A DNA stretch of 64,000 nt from contig JAQTTG010000002.1 in NCBI GenBank assembly GCA_028710885.1, positions 191,308 to 255,307 of the forward strand, read 5' to 3'. The position numbers and the translations under genes were made by a program. Of the stretch, positions 45,232 through 55,974 are shown piece by piece (within the stretch, counting starts at the first letter, position 1; every line of letters starts with the position of its first letter). The notes below the pieces were generated by a model. It did not search any database and was not told where the DNA came from. It saw nothing but the letters and a program-made list of their open reading frames with translations. Origin of the DNA: Sulfuricurvum sp. (lineage in GTDB: Bacteria; Campylobacterota; Campylobacteria; Campylobacterales; Sulfurimonadaceae).

Positions 45232-46088
45232 GTTATTACCTTATCTAAAATTATCAATCCGATAAATACAAATCCCAAATAACCGTTTACTGTAAAAAAT
45301 GCCCGATCAATCTGGGTAAAATCACGCCGAACCAAATAGTGTTCATATCCAAGCATCAATGCCGAAAAAATAACGGCGCTAATAGCAGGATACCCCAGTT
45401 GTGCTTGATATACAAATAGTCCCCATAATACAATGGTTAAAATATGAAATGATGCCGAAATTTTTAATGTTGTACTACTTCCATATCGCGAAGGGATCGA
45501 ATGAAGATTATTGGTACGGTCAAACTCCATATCCTGCAATGAATAAAGCAAATCAAATCCCGCAACCCAAAATACGACACCAATACTCAACCATAACGAC
45601 CATAAAGGAGTCGTTCCTGTAACTGCTATCGCTCCGGCAATCGGCGCAAGCCCCAAAGAGATACCCAATACAATATGGGCCATAGAACTAAATCGTTTGA
45701 AATAGGAATAGCTCAGCAGGACAATCAAGACCGGCAAGCTGAGATAAAATGCCAAATCATTAATAAAATAAGAAACTGCCATAAAAGCAAGTGCGTTTAC
45801 TACGGTAAAAATTGCTATCGAAACTCCATCAAGTCGTCCATCTACACTGGGGCGTCCTGCCGTACGCGGATTATGTTTATCAAAACGTCTATCAACATAA
45901 CGGTTAAATCCCATCGCAGCATTACGCGCACTGATAGCAGCCAACATACCTAAAATCAACAGTTTAAATCCAAACCAACCATTTGCAGCAACAATCATAG
46001 CCGTAAAAATAAAGGGGAGTGAAAAAACAGTATGCTGAAACATCACCAGTTCATTAAAATCTCGTAATCTTTTTGCAAGTCGCTGCAC
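45228..46088 (-). CDS. mqnP: UbiA-family polyprenyltransferase for menaquinone (MqnP-like)
   Basis: 286 residues from GTG 46088, which has AGG six bases upstream; the open frame to 46232 would run into miaA and shows no family sequence. About eight membrane helices surround two Asp-rich motifs, NRYVDRRFDKHNPRTAGRP and DLLYSLQDMEFDRTNNLHSIP (NxxxDxxxD and DxxxD types) that bind the Mg-prenyl diphosphate. In organisms with the futalosine route (mqnC is at 17098), this family prenylates the 1,4-dihydroxy-6-naphthoate product. Annotation as ubiA is common but ubiquinone is not expected here. Confidence 0.82.
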   Translation of the reverse strand: MQRLAKRLRDFNELVMFQHTVFSLPFIFTAMIVAANGWFGFKLLILGMLAAISARNAAMGFNRYVDRRFDKHNPRTAGRPSVDGRLDGVSIAIFTVVNALAFMAVSYFINDLAFYLSLPVLIVLLSYSYFKRFSSMAHIVLGISLGLAPIAGAIAVTGTTPLWSLWLSIGVVFWVAGFDLLYSLQDMEFDRTNNLHSIPSRYGSSTTLKISASFHILTIVLWGLFVYQAQLGYPAISAVIFSALMLGYEHYLVRRDFTQIDRAFFTVNGYLGFVFIGLIILDKVIT

Positions 46089-46142
46089 ACTAAGCCTTTT
46101 AAAAATAAGTCTATTTATTTTATCGTAATTTCTCTTTGACGC

Positions 46143-46148
46143 TATAAT
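46143..46148 (+). promoter_or_regulatory. -10 element of miaA (possible leaderless start)
   Basis: TATAAT ends seven bases before the miaA ATG, so transcription would start at or within two bases of the start codon. No ribosome site precedes the ATG. Confidence 0.5.
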
Positions 46149-46155
46149 ACACTTA

Positions 46156-47052
46156 ATGAAACAATTAGCAATTATCGGATCTACTGCTTCGGGCAAAAGT
46201 GACTTAGCTCTAAAGCTTGCGCAAGAACACAATGCATTTATCTTTTCAATCGATTCACTCAGTATCTACAAAGAGATTAATATTGCTTCAGCTAAACCCT
46301 CTTTAGCTGAACTTGCTATGATTGAACACTTTGGTGTCAACCGTTTGTCTCCCAATGAAAGTGCAAGCGTTATCACCTTTATCGATGAATATCATCGTCT
46401 CCGAGAAAGGGCTTTATCTAATGAAAAGAACCTCATTATTGTCGGTGGAAGTAGTTTTTATCTCAAAAGTATGCTTGATGGTCTCTCTGAAATTCCAAAA
46501 TATTCCGAAATGACTCTCTCTCTTGTTCAAAATATGTTACAAGACTTGAACGAATGTCATCGAATCTTGTCTGAATGTGATCCAGAAAGTATGCAAAAGA
46601 TTGCTCCAACAGATGCTTATCGAATTGAAAAAATGCTTTTAATTTATGTTGAAACCAATGAACCAGCTTCACAATGGTTTCGTAAACATCCTCCCCGTCC
46701 GATAATAACAGAGTGCCCTGTATTAGAACTCAAAATCGATCGTGAACTTTTACGCAATAGAATTTCTCTTCGGACAAAAAAAATGATACAAGAGGGTATA
46801 ATTGATGAAGTTGCTGAATTGGAACGAAATTATGGGAGAAAACCTAACAGCATGAAAGCGATTGGAATAGTGGAAACTTTAGAATTTTTAGATGGAAAAA
46901 GGACTAAAGATCAACTGTCCGAAGCCATCACTATCCATACAGCACAGCTGGCAAAACGCCAACAGACATTTAATACCCATCAGTTTGTTTTGAGTGGAAG
47001 CGGAAATGTCGAAGATCTACGCGTTAAAGCAGAAAATCTTTTGCGGGCTTAA
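46156..47052 (+). CDS. miaA: tRNA dimethylallyltransferase
   Basis: 298 residues. MiaA transfers dimethylallyl to A37 of tRNAs reading UNN codons; MiaB then adds the methylthio group. The P-loop is IIGSTASGKSDLALKLA and the next motif is FSIDSLSIYKEINIASAKPS, with VGGSSFYLKSMLDG and a C-terminal AKRQQTFNTHQF zone (the family's KRQ.TW-like end). The P-loop has Ser in place of the usual Pro in GPTASGK, which does not affect the lysine. The start has no ribosome site and a -10 element just upstream. Confidence 0.95.
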   Translation: MKQLAIIGSTASGKSDLALKLAQEHNAFIFSIDSLSIYKEINIASAKPSLAELAMIEHFGVNRLSPNESASVITFIDEYHRLRERALSNEKNLIIVGGSSFYLKSMLDGLSEIPKYSEMTLSLVQNMLQDLNECHRILSECDPESMQKIAPTDAYRIEKMLLIYVETNEPASQWFRKHPPRPIITECPVLELKIDRELLRNRISLRTKKMIQEGIIDEVAELERNYGRKPNSMKAIGIVETLEFLDGKRTKDQLSEAITIHTAQLAKRQQTFNTHQFVLSGSGNVEDLRVKAENLLRA

Positions 47053-47100
47053 CCTAGAGATATTTCCCGGCTAGATTCCACCTACACGAGTGTGACATCA

Positions 47101-49458
47101 TTATAATAATCCTAAAGCATCTTTGGCCAGTTTTCCCCATGCAGAAGTTTTATCCGCTTTGATACTTTCATTAAATGCATTTTGTGCTTCACGTTTATGC
47201 CCTAATTTTTGTTCAATCGCTCCAAGAAGGTATTGTTGGCGTGAGCGTTTTTCATTGCTAAGTTTTTGTTTGTTAAGTGTTTTCAATACACCAAGGGCAT
47301 CACTATCTTTTCCTAAATTTTGATAAGACTGAGCTAATGTAAATTCAATAAACGGGCTTTGGGTATACGTTTTCGTACGCTCTTGCAAAGCCATAACTTT
47401 TCGAGCATAATTTTGAGTTATCGTATCATCTTTTCGTTTTAAGCCCAGGCTAACCATCTGAGAATAACGTTCGATATCTTTGAAATCATTCCCATAAGCG
47501 CCTTCTGCTAATTTCATATTACGTATCATCCCATCTTCGTTTCCGCTGCGTTGTGATGCATCATACAATATTCGATATACATCATTTAACGGAGGGTTTT
47601 TTTCTACGCTTAACAAAGTAACGAGCTCATCTCCCCCCTTAATAGCATCTTTGTATTCTCCCAATCCAAACTGTGTTTTTACCATTCGATATAGCCAGAG
47701 CTGTCTCTCAGGCATAGATTTTGATTTCAGATGTGTTTGCGCAATTTTTTTAGCTGCTGGATACTGTGCCATTTTAAGGGCACAATCAAAGATTAAACTG
47801 TCCCAATCACTCAACAATCTTATCTTGTACATTTTTTGAAGGTTCATTGCTTCAGCGCATTTTCCCTCTTTCAAATACTCTTTATCCAAGCCGATTGCAC
47901 TTTCTGATATCATCGTATTTGTTTGAGGAAATTCAGTACTGTCTAAATGGTAAAGCTCACCTTCCAAATCAAGAATCTCTTTATACTTTTTCTCTTTTAA
48001 AAGAATTTGTACTTTTTTATAAAGAGCTTTTCTTCCTACACTATCATTACCGTATTTTTCGATCAAATCATCGTATTTTTTCATTTCTGCCGTGCTATTC
48101 ATATCCCCAACATCAAAGAATAGCCCATCTTTTGCATGCTGAATTTCATCCGCATAGTCACCATCATGGTATGTTTTAAGATATTCATTAAAACGTTTCA
48201 GTGCTTCTTCACGTTTGCCTGAATGCGCAAGCTGAATGCCAAGATCTTTTAACAATGACTCATGTTCAGACGTTTTAATTTGAGTTGCATTTAAAAGCGA
48301 TTCTGTGATTCTGGATGCAGTTTTAGGATCATTACGATCCACAAATGTCTGCATCATACTCATCGCATCATCACGCACTTCATTAAAATATTTTGGATTA
48401 CCTTTTGCAATTTTTTCAACATACACCTTGGCTTTATCCGTATTCCCCATACCTAATTGTATTTGAGCAAGTTTAAATGCAGCTCTAGATGCTATACCGA
48501 TATCAGGACTGGTTTCTAGCGCTTTTTGATACAACGGAATTGATTTTTTAACAGACCCTTCGGCTTCTTGCTGTTGAGCCTTGTATATCATTCCCAAAGA
48601 TGCATATGGACTATCGCTTTGTTCATCAAACAATCGATCATAAAAATAATCCGCATCATTGTTTTGCCCAATATGACTGTAAGCATCTGCTGTATCTGCC
48701 AAAACTTCTGCAACATTAGAATCACCAGAATAATCACGCAAGAACTGCTTCGAGACCTCAAGTAATTTCTCAAAATCTCCTTTTTCATGCAATGCGCGAA
48801 TTTGATAAAACATAAGTTCATTTTTAAAGACTGTTTTTGGATATTCCTTAAGAGTATCTTCCGCAAGATTTAAAACTTTGTCATAATCTTTTGCCGTGTA
48901 TGCTTTTTTCATCTCCATGTAATCGGTTACATCTTGAACTCGGGCAATCTTAATCGGATTCCCTTTTAAATCTAGTCCGCCAACATAAGGTTGAGTACTT
49001 TTTTGAATTTTTACTGGAAAATTAATTGAAGTTTCTGCTGCTTTAGGCTGTGTTAATAAAGGTATTTTATTATTGAAACCTACAACCGTCCAATGATTTG
49101 TTCGTGTCACGTTATCTTGATAGGTCTGTGAATCTTTTGCTAAATTAAAATTGATCGGGATTAATTTCATTTTCGATTTTGGAAAAACCGTAATCATAAA
49201 ACCTTTTGGCGTGTTAGTACCATTAATCTTGAATTGCAAGTTATCAATAGGGACAAAAGTATTTTTTGGAGGAGTCAGAAGATAACACTCGATCCGTCTA
49301 TCGTCACCAAACTCATTTTTCGTAGATTGGCATGTAAACGGCGTAGTATTGAAAAGATGAAGTACACTATAAGAGTTTCCATCTTCTTTTCCGGTTTCAA
49401 CGGAGAGGTTTAATGCACTAAGGGGAATCCATAAACAAAGAGCTATCCAATATCTCAA
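47101..49458 (-). CDS. pflA: Flagellar motor protein PflA (periplasmic TPR protein)
   Basis: 785 residues, starting with TTG 49458 after a G-rich ribosome site. A signal peptide (about 1-17) sends it to the periplasm. An N-terminal beta-rich domain (about 20-165) is followed by many TPR-like helix pairs to the C-terminus. In Campylobacter and Helicobacter, pflA (about the same length) lies directly after nuoN, as here. PflA with PflB forms the periplasmic spokes and disks of the high-torque motor and is needed for rotation. Identification rests on size, architecture and this conserved position. Confidence 0.82.
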   Translation of the reverse strand: MRYWIALCLWIPLSALNLSVETGKEDGNSYSVLHLFNTTPFTCQSTKNEFGDDRRIECYLLTPPKNTFVPIDNLQFKINGTNTPKGFMITVFPKSKMKLIPINFNLAKDSQTYQDNVTRTNHWTVVGFNNKIPLLTQPKAAETSINFPVKIQKSTQPYVGGLDLKGNPIKIARVQDVTDYMEMKKAYTAKDYDKVLNLAEDTLKEYPKTVFKNELMFYQIRALHEKGDFEKLLEVSKQFLRDYSGDSNVAEVLADTADAYSHIGQNNDADYFYDRLFDEQSDSPYASLGMIYKAQQQEAEGSVKKSIPLYQKALETSPDIGIASRAAFKLAQIQLGMGNTDKAKVYVEKIAKGNPKYFNEVRDDAMSMMQTFVDRNDPKTASRITESLLNATQIKTSEHESLLKDLGIQLAHSGKREEALKRFNEYLKTYHDGDYADEIQHAKDGLFFDVGDMNSTAEMKKYDDLIEKYGNDSVGRKALYKKVQILLKEKKYKEILDLEGELYHLDSTEFPQTNTMISESAIGLDKEYLKEGKCAEAMNLQKMYKIRLLSDWDSLIFDCALKMAQYPAAKKIAQTHLKSKSMPERQLWLYRMVKTQFGLGEYKDAIKGGDELVTLLSVEKNPPLNDVYRILYDASQRSGNEDGMIRNMKLAEGAYGNDFKDIERYSQMVSLGLKRKDDTITQNYARKVMALQERTKTYTQSPFIEFTLAQSYQNLGKDSDALGVLKTLNKQKLSNEKRSRQQYLLGAIEQKLGHKREAQNAFNESIKADKTSAWGKLAKDALGLL

Positions 49459-49491
49459 TGCCTATCCCCCCTTCCCTCATATTGAGGATGA

Positions 49492-50997
49492 TTAATAGCC
49501 GCTATTATACACGAATTGCGTTATAACTACCAAAAGCGGATTCACAGCAAGTACAGAAAAAATTGTTCCAACAACTGCAATACCTATGATGGTTTTCAAC
49601 GAATGAGACGCATTCATAAAATAAAATTTTTCATATCCTACCATCGGCTCTTTCATAAACATGTACACGATAAGTTTCAAATAATAATATCCAGCTATTG
49701 CTGAGTTTAGTGCCATGATCAGTGCCAATACAGTGTAACCGCCGCTTACTGCAGCACCGATCATATACAATTTTCCCCAAAACAAACCAAATGGAGGAAC
49801 ACCCGCTAATGAAAGCATAAACAGCCCCATCATTACAGCTCCCATCGGCATTGTTTTCACCATACCGGAGAATTTTTCATATGGATGATCTGAACTTTGT
49901 CCCGGAAGAAGATTTTTCTGACGATTAACCCACAACATAGTAAATGCACCTAAGTTAGTAAAGCTAAACAATGTCCAGTATAAAAATAATCCCGTATTTG
50001 ATTGTGTAGTCCCAATCAAAATTGCAGCCATTACAAATCCGGCATGAGAAATAGAACTGTATGCCAACATACGTTTAACATCACTTTGAACTAATGCCCA
50101 AATATTTGATGCCGTCATAGTAACAACGACCCCAATGTATAATATTACTTGTAGCCAAACAACACCACTATGAACCAAAAATTCAAATAGGCGCATTGCA
50201 ACAACAAACCCTGCAATCTTTGGAACAATTGACATATAGCCAGCTAATGCTGCAGATGAACCTTCGTATACATCCGGTGTCCAAGTATGAAATGGAACCA
50301 TTGAAAGTTTAAATCCAAATGCTGCAATCATAAAACTGACTGCGACCAATACATAACCGATATTACTGTAATGATCTTGTGCCAAGACAGTTGCAATTTG
50401 ATTAATTTCAACAGAACCGCTGATTGCGTAAAAAATCATCGACCCAAATGCAAAAAATCCTGCAGCCAATGCGCCCATTGTAAAATATTTTACTGCCGCT
50501 TCAAAGGATTTTGATCGGTTATGCAAGGCAATCAATGTATACAGAGCCAATGATGCAGTTTCAAGACCGACAAAAATGAGAATCAAATTGTCCGTTGCAA
50601 CCATAAATTGGAAACCTGCGATCATAAACAAGAAAAGAGCAAAATATTCAGGATAATTATACTCATGAAAACGTTTAGAGGTTAAGGCCAAAGGTATAAA
50701 AAGCATAGACCCCACTACAATAATGATTTGAGCCATGATGGCAATTCCATCCATCAGCATCACATCAAAGAATCCGAGTACGGTTCCGTTTTTAAGAAAT
50801 ACTCCTCCAAAATCGACTAAAGATCCCAAATCAAGAAGTAAGAACAACAAACTCACCATAATGTAAAGAGACTTATTAAGTCCCCCTTTGAGCAAATCGA
50901 TCATAAGTATAACGAGGGCACCTACTGTTGCAATAAGCATAGGAGCTAATGTCGCAATATTCAACGACGCCATAGAGATATGAATTGAATCCAACAT
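49492..50997 (-). CDS. nuoN: NADH-quinone oxidoreductase-like complex I, subunit N
   Basis: 501 residues with about 14 membrane helices, one of three antiporter-like proton-pumping subunits. Family segments are [38 protein letters not shown] and [15 protein letters not shown], with the central lysines of the pump channel in the first two. It shares one base with nuoM (TAATG). It is followed by pflA after 33 bases. Confidence 0.95.
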   Translation of the reverse strand: MLDSIHISMASLNIATLAPMLIATVGALVILMIDLLKGGLNKSLYIMVSLLFLLLDLGSLVDFGGVFLKNGTVLGFFDVMLMDGIAIMAQIIIVVGSMLFIPLALTSKRFHEYNYPEYFALFLFMIAGFQFMVATDNLILIFVGLETASLALYTLIALHNRSKSFEAAVKYFTMGALAAGFFAFGSMIFYAISGSVEINQIATVLAQDHYSNIGYVLVAVSFMIAAFGFKLSMVPFHTWTPDVYEGSSAALAGYMSIVPKIAGFVVAMRLFEFLVHSGVVWLQVILYIGVVVTMTASNIWALVQSDVKRMLAYSSISHAGFVMAAILIGTTQSNTGLFLYWTLFSFTNLGAFTMLWVNRQKNLLPGQSSDHPYEKFSGMVKTMPMGAVMMGLFMLSLAGVPPFGLFWGKLYMIGAAVSGGYTVLALIMALNSAIAGYYYLKLIVYMFMKEPMVGYEKFYFMNASHSLKTIIGIAVVGTIFSVLAVNPLLVVITQFVYNSGY

Positions 50998-52547
50998 TAG
51001 TGCGCCTCCTGCATAGAATTCATTCCGCTTACATCGGAAAGATTGGGGATACGAGCTTTCGCTTCTTGGCTTTGTGCCTTATCATGCATCAATTGAATAA
51101 CTGATTCAACACTGTTGTTGATTGGTTCTAAAACTGGTTTTGGATATACACCCAACCAAATTGCTACGATAACAAGAGGAATCAATCCAAGCATTTCAGT
51201 ACGATTAACATCTTTAAGATTTCGATTTTCTTCATTCGTTACTGGCCCGAAAAAAGCTTTTTTATACGCGGAAAGCATATAAATTGCACCGACAATAATC
51301 GCTGTACCGGCTGTCAAAGTAATCATATGTGATTGTTTATAAAAGCCTAAAAGACTCAAAAACTCCCCAACGAAATTAATTGTAAGCGGTAATCCAACTG
51401 ATGCCATCATCATAATTCCAAAAATAGTAGCATAACGAGGCATGACAGAGGCCAAACCACCGAATTCAGACATTAATTTCGTATGTCGGCGATCATAGAT
51501 TACACCGACAAGTAAGAACAGTGCACCAGATACAACTCCATGCCCAATCATCAAGAATACTGATCCACTTACACCTTCAACTGTTAACGCAAACGTACCA
51601 AGTATAATAATACCCATATGTGAAATCGAGCTATACGCAACAACTTGTTTAATATCTTCTTGTGCATAGGCAACCATTGCCGTATATATAATCATTATAA
51701 TTGCTATGATCGCAATCGGAAACATAAAATAAACTGATGCGTCGGGAAAAAGAGGAAGCGAAAAACGGATAAATGCATAAGTTCCCATTTTAAGCAAAAT
51801 AGCTGCCAAAATAACCGAACCGATGGTTGGTGCTTGACCGTGAGCATATGGAAGCCAAGTGTGAAATGGAAACATAGGAACTTTGATAGCAAACCCGATA
51901 AAAAAGGCTGCAAATAACCAAAGTTGAAAATTTTCCGGCAAAATCAAACGATACCATTCCAAAATAGAGAAGCTCCATTGACCTGTTGCTTGATAGTAAA
52001 AATATGCCATAAATAACATACCGACTAACATAACCAAAGAACCTGTAAAGGTATAAAGGAAAAATTTAACAGAAGCGTAAATACGTAGCGCACCGCCCCA
52101 AGCACCGATGATGTACAACATCGGAACCAATGAAAGCTCCCAAAATACGTAAAATACAATTGCATCCAATGCCGCAAATACCCCAACCATCGTCATTTCT
52201 AAGAATAACAAGGTGATGATAAGATTTTTAACATGACGCGTTTCCGTTAATGAAGCAATACCCAATAACGTAAAGAATGTTGACAATATGATAATAAATA
52301 ACGATATACCATCAATACCAAGTAAATAGCTGATACCAAACGATTTAATTAACGGTGCCGATTCCATAAATTGCATACCTGAAATCATCGGATCGTAGGC
52401 ATACCAAAGCCACAAAGAGAGAACAAATTCTACAAAAGCTACAGCAATCCCGTAAGCTCTCATACTATCTTTTGTGACAACAAATCCAAGCATTGCCGCC
52501 AATGCCGGAAAGAAAATTAAAATTGATAAAATATGATCTAACATCAT
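50997..52547 (-). CDS. nuoM: NADH-quinone oxidoreductase-like complex I, subunit M
   Basis: 516 residues, about 14 membrane helices, antiporter-like. Conserved segments are [18 protein letters not shown] (the glutamate in TM5), [21 protein letters not shown] and [16 protein letters not shown]. The C-terminal tail ([19 protein letters not shown]) is charged and slightly longer than in E. coli. It follows nuoL after six bases. Confidence 0.95.
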   Translation of the reverse strand: MMLDHILSILIFFPALAAMLGFVVTKDSMRAYGIAVAFVEFVLSLWLWYAYDPMISGMQFMESAPLIKSFGISYLLGIDGISLFIIILSTFFTLLGIASLTETRHVKNLIITLLFLEMTMVGVFAALDAIVFYVFWELSLVPMLYIIGAWGGALRIYASVKFFLYTFTGSLVMLVGMLFMAYFYYQATGQWSFSILEWYRLILPENFQLWLFAAFFIGFAIKVPMFPFHTWLPYAHGQAPTIGSVILAAILLKMGTYAFIRFSLPLFPDASVYFMFPIAIIAIIMIIYTAMVAYAQEDIKQVVAYSSISHMGIIILGTFALTVEGVSGSVFLMIGHGVVSGALFLLVGVIYDRRHTKLMSEFGGLASVMPRYATIFGIMMMASVGLPLTINFVGEFLSLLGFYKQSHMITLTAGTAIIVGAIYMLSAYKKAFFGPVTNEENRNLKDVNRTEMLGLIPLVIVAIWLGVYPKPVLEPINNSVESVIQLMHDKAQSQEAKARIPNLSDVSGMNSMQEAH

Positions 52548-52553
52548 TACTCC

Positions 52554-54440
52554 TTAAGCGCCAACCGCGTTATATCCGACGGTAAAGGCAACGGCAAGCG
52601 CCAACAAAACCACCAGACCGAAAACCATCCAACGAAGCATCGTGGAGAGATTTCCATTTTGGATATCGCGTGTATTTTCACCCGTTTTGTAGATTGCATT
52701 GGCAATCATATCCACTGTTGCATCGACAATTTTAAGATCAATCTCTTTCCATGCAACTTTTGAGAGTTCCAAATATGGTCTTGAAAAAACTTCTTCATAA
52801 AATTTTGGAATATAGTACTGATTCCAGAGTAATTTGTAGCCGAAACTTTTTTCCATTTTAGATGTACCATCAGGTACACTGTTCCAGTTACTGTATTTTT
52901 TATATGCAAACAAAATTGCCCCAATAACAAATAACTGTGTTCCGATCGTCATAATCCAAAAAATTGTTTGATTATGCACATGGTACTGCGTTGCTGGGAG
53001 TAAATTCATCACCAATTGGAAATAAGTCATTTTAAATGAACCTGCAATAATCGCCAACACAAGCAATGGTGACATCGCTACCAACATAAATTTATACGCT
53101 TCATGCGGATGGATACCAAACAATTTATAGCGCTCTTCTCCATGGAAGATCAAAGCAACTAAACGGAATGAATAGAATGCTGTCAAACCGGCAGTCAGTA
53201 GTAATACGGTATAGATGACATAATGGTGTTCTACAAAACCAACCTCTAAAATCAAATCTTTAGAGAAGAACCCTGCAAACGGGTAAATACCTGCAAGTGC
53301 AACGGAAGCAAGGGTCATCATTACAAACGTCCCTTTCATGACTTTTCGCAAGCCCCCCATTTTAAACGGATCGAGTTCATCGTGCATTGCGTGCATAACG
53401 TTACCGGCACCAAGGAACAATAGCGCTTTGAAAAATGCGTGTGCCATTAGGTGGAACAATGCTACCCAGTATGCACCCAAACCTGCGGCTACAAACATGT
53501 ATCCGAGCTGTGAGAGAGTTGAATACGCAATGATACGTTTCATATCACGATTGACAAGTGCCATAGAGGCAGCGAATAATGCAACAAATGCACCAAGACT
53601 CGCAATAAAGATTCCGACATTCGGGATCAAATCATAAATCGGATTCGCACGAACAACCAAATAAACCCCGGCCGTAACCATGGTTGCCGCATGGATCAAA
53701 GCTGAAACAGGAGTAGGACCTTCCATCGCATCCGCAAGCCATGTATGCAACGGAAATTGCGCCGATTTACCCATAGCACCTATAAAGAGGAAAATACCGA
53801 TCCACGTTGTAATCACTACCGGAAGATTTCCGATTTCAGCAAATACAACGTCGTATTGAAGAGAACCAACATTCCAGTAAAGCATAAAAATACCAATCAA
53901 CATACCAAGGTCGGCAATACGGTTCATTATGAATGCTTCATTAGCTGCCCATGTAGCCGATTCTTTGTGATACCAAAAACCGATCAAGCCCCATGAACAA
54001 AGACCTACACCTTCCCATCCGATGAAAAGACCGGCAAAATTGTCACTCATGACCAAGACCATCATCGAGAAAACGAAAGCTGAAAGCCATGAAAAGAAAC
54101 GGTTAAATCCTTTATCATGGTCCATGTATCCAATTGAATAGACATGTACAACAGTTGAAACAATGGTAACAACCATCATCATAACAACACTCACTTGATC
54201 AACAACAAACCCAAATGGTATATACAGATTCCCTGTTGCCATCCATGTCATCATCTCAACATGTACAGTATGACCACCCAATACGTAATTTAATAGTAAA
54301 ACACTGCTAATAAATGAAGTAAAAAGTAATCCTGAAGCAACATATCCAGTCAATGATGTTTTTGCCGATGCCCCGAATAAAGCTGAGAATAGTGACCCAA
54401 CCAGTGGGGCAAACAGTGCAATATATAAATAAAGTTCCAT
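52554..54440 (-). CDS. nuoL: NADH-quinone oxidoreductase-like complex I, subunit L
   Basis: 628 residues, about 16 membrane helices, with the extended C-terminal arm helix after KKYSNWNSVPDGTSKMEKSF. Conserved segments include GWEGVGLCSWGLIGFW, GKSAQFPLHTWLADAMEGPTP and IIAYSTLSQLGYMFVA with the pump lysines. It is separated from nuoK by three bases. Confidence 0.95.
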   Translation of the reverse strand: MELYLYIALFAPLVGSLFSALFGASAKTSLTGYVASGLLFTSFISSVLLLNYVLGGHTVHVEMMTWMATGNLYIPFGFVVDQVSVVMMMVVTIVSTVVHVYSIGYMDHDKGFNRFFSWLSAFVFSMMVLVMSDNFAGLFIGWEGVGLCSWGLIGFWYHKESATWAANEAFIMNRIADLGMLIGIFMLYWNVGSLQYDVVFAEIGNLPVVITTWIGIFLFIGAMGKSAQFPLHTWLADAMEGPTPVSALIHAATMVTAGVYLVVRANPIYDLIPNVGIFIASLGAFVALFAASMALVNRDMKRIIAYSTLSQLGYMFVAAGLGAYWVALFHLMAHAFFKALLFLGAGNVMHAMHDELDPFKMGGLRKVMKGTFVMMTLASVALAGIYPFAGFFSKDLILEVGFVEHHYVIYTVLLLTAGLTAFYSFRLVALIFHGEERYKLFGIHPHEAYKFMLVAMSPLLVLAIIAGSFKMTYFQLVMNLLPATQYHVHNQTIFWIMTIGTQLFVIGAILFAYKKYSNWNSVPDGTSKMEKSFGYKLLWNQYYIPKFYEEVFSRPYLELSKVAWKEIDLKIVDATVDMIANAIYKTGENTRDIQNGNLSTMLRWMVFGLVVLLALAVAFTVGYNAVGA

Positions 54441-54443
54441 AGC

Positions 54444-54749
54444 TTATCCTCGCATTGAATTCATTTGATCTAGATCGATCTTACCAGTACGTTTGTACCA
54501 TACAATAAGCAGACCCAATCCGATTGCTACTTCAGAAGCTGCAATAGCAATAATAAAAAATGCGAACATTTGACCGCTTAGATCGCCAATGTAATGTGAA
54601 ATCGCCGCAAATGCAATATTCGTTGCATTTAGTAAAATTTCTGTCGCAAAAAAAAGCATCAAAAGGTTTTTACGGCGCATAACACCGATCAAACCAATTG
54701 CGAATAATACACTTGATAAAACTAAATAATGTGTCAGTGTAATTTCCAT
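54444..54749 (-). CDS. nuoK: NADH-quinone oxidoreductase-like complex I, subunit K
   Basis: 101 residues with three membrane helices. The helix-2 glutamate (LLMLFFATEILLNATNIAF) and helix-3 glutamate (ASEVAIGLGLLI) that form the proton path are present. It shares its start base with the nuoJ stop and is followed by nuoL. Confidence 0.95.
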   Translation of the reverse strand: MEITLTHYLVLSSVLFAIGLIGVMRRKNLLMLFFATEILLNATNIAFAAISHYIGDLSGQMFAFFIIAIAASEVAIGLGLLIVWYKRTGKIDLDQMNSMRG

Positions 54750-55327
54750 CAGTGTCCCCCTGCTTTTGATTCTAAACTGTCGTCCATAGAACCGATATCT
54801 TCTTCAGCCATCAATGTTAATGATTTATCCATTTTTTTGCCGGCCAATACAATTCCACCTATCATTGCAACCAGAAGCATAACGGCTGCCAATTCAAAAG
54901 GAACAAGGTATTTTGTAAACAATACAATACCGATTGCTTGTGTATTGCCAATAGCGGCATCAACTGGATAAAGTGCTTCAATATTATTGGATGCAATAGG
55001 TGCAACAAAAATTGCTACAACCATTACAGCTGCCAATACTCCTAATACAAATACGATTTGTGTATTTGTACGTTTTTCAACAACATTACGCGTAGTATCA
55101 AAAAACATCATACCGAACGCATAAAGTGCCATAACTGCACCGGTATAAACGATAATTTGAATTGCACCCAAAAAGTCAGCACCCAAAATAAAGAAAAAAG
55201 CTGAGATAAAAATCATCCCTGCTGCCATTGCGGTAATCGCATAAAGCGCTTGTTGCGTCATTACTGTGATAGTAAACATCACGATAGTAAGCACTGCGAA
55301 CAGATAAAAAGCGATTGCTTCAAACAT
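54749..55327 (-). CDS. nuoJ: NADH-quinone oxidoreductase-like complex I, subunit J
   Basis: 192 residues with five membrane helices. The family's helix 3 segment IQIIVYTGAVMALYAFGMMFF is clear, and the C-terminal tail is acidic (EDIGSMDDSLESK). It has a GAGTC site upstream and lies 11 bases after nuoI. Confidence 0.93.
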   Translation of the reverse strand: MFEAIAFYLFAVLTIVMFTITVMTQQALYAITAMAAGMIFISAFFFILGADFLGAIQIIVYTGAVMALYAFGMMFFDTTRNVVEKRTNTQIVFVLGVLAAVMVVAIFVAPIASNNIEALYPVDAAIGNTQAIGIVLFTKYLVPFELAAVMLLVAMIGGIVLAGKKMDKSLTLMAEEDIGSMDDSLESKAGGH

Positions 55328-55338
55328 ACGTTGACTCC

Positions 55339-55962
55339 TTAATAGGCGAGCGGGGTCTTTTTGACCGACGCATCGCTTCCTGGGATAATGGCACCGAAGC
55401 CAGGGTACTCGTTTTGCTCACCTGCTTTTAGCAAGTCAAGAGGGGTAAGCATGTCATCTTTGATCACAAAATGGGCACGTTGTTCTGAAGCATTTTCATA
55501 ACGCCCTCCATGAACGATAGCAAGTTCAGGACATACTTCTGCACAATATCCGCAGAAAATACAGCGTCCGAGGTTGATACTGTATTCAGTAACCTCTTTT
55601 CGGCTATTCTCATCGATACGCGTATCCATACGGATACAATCGGAGATACAGATTTTTTCACACAGTCCGCATCCGATACAGCGTTCATATCCTGATTCCC
55701 ACAAACGAAGAAGTTTATGTACAGCGCGGTAACGTGGACCGATAGGAAGTTTCTCTTTCGGATATTGAACAGTATGAATGTCAAATTTGATCATCTCACG
55801 CATAACAACCCATAAACCAACGAATAATTCGCCCTTCACAGCACGGCTGACAACTTGTTTGAACTTGTCCCATCCGGTAGTCGGATACGCTTCAATATCA
55901 ACGTAAAAATAAGCACTTTGTTCACTCACATTACGATCTGTAAACGTTTCTTCATGATGCAT
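55339..55962 (-). CDS. nuoI: NADH-quinone oxidoreductase-like complex I, subunit I (2x [4Fe-4S])
   Basis: 207 residues. Two ferredoxin-type cluster motifs carry electrons N6a and N6b: [19 protein letters not shown] and [20 protein letters not shown] longer N-terminus (about 1-60) than in E. coli contains an amphipathic segment. It sits between nuoH and nuoJ in the standard order. Confidence 0.95.
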   Translation of the reverse strand: MHHEETFTDRNVSEQSAYFYVDIEAYPTTGWDKFKQVVSRAVKGELFVGLWVVMREMIKFDIHTVQYPKEKLPIGPRYRAVHKLLRLWESGYERCIGCGLCEKICISDCIRMDTRIDENSRKEVTEYSINLGRCIFCGYCAEVCPELAIVHGGRYENASEQRAHFVIKDDMLTPLDLLKAGEQNEYPGFGAIIPGSDASVKKTPLAY

Positions 55963-55974
55963 AACACTACCCCC

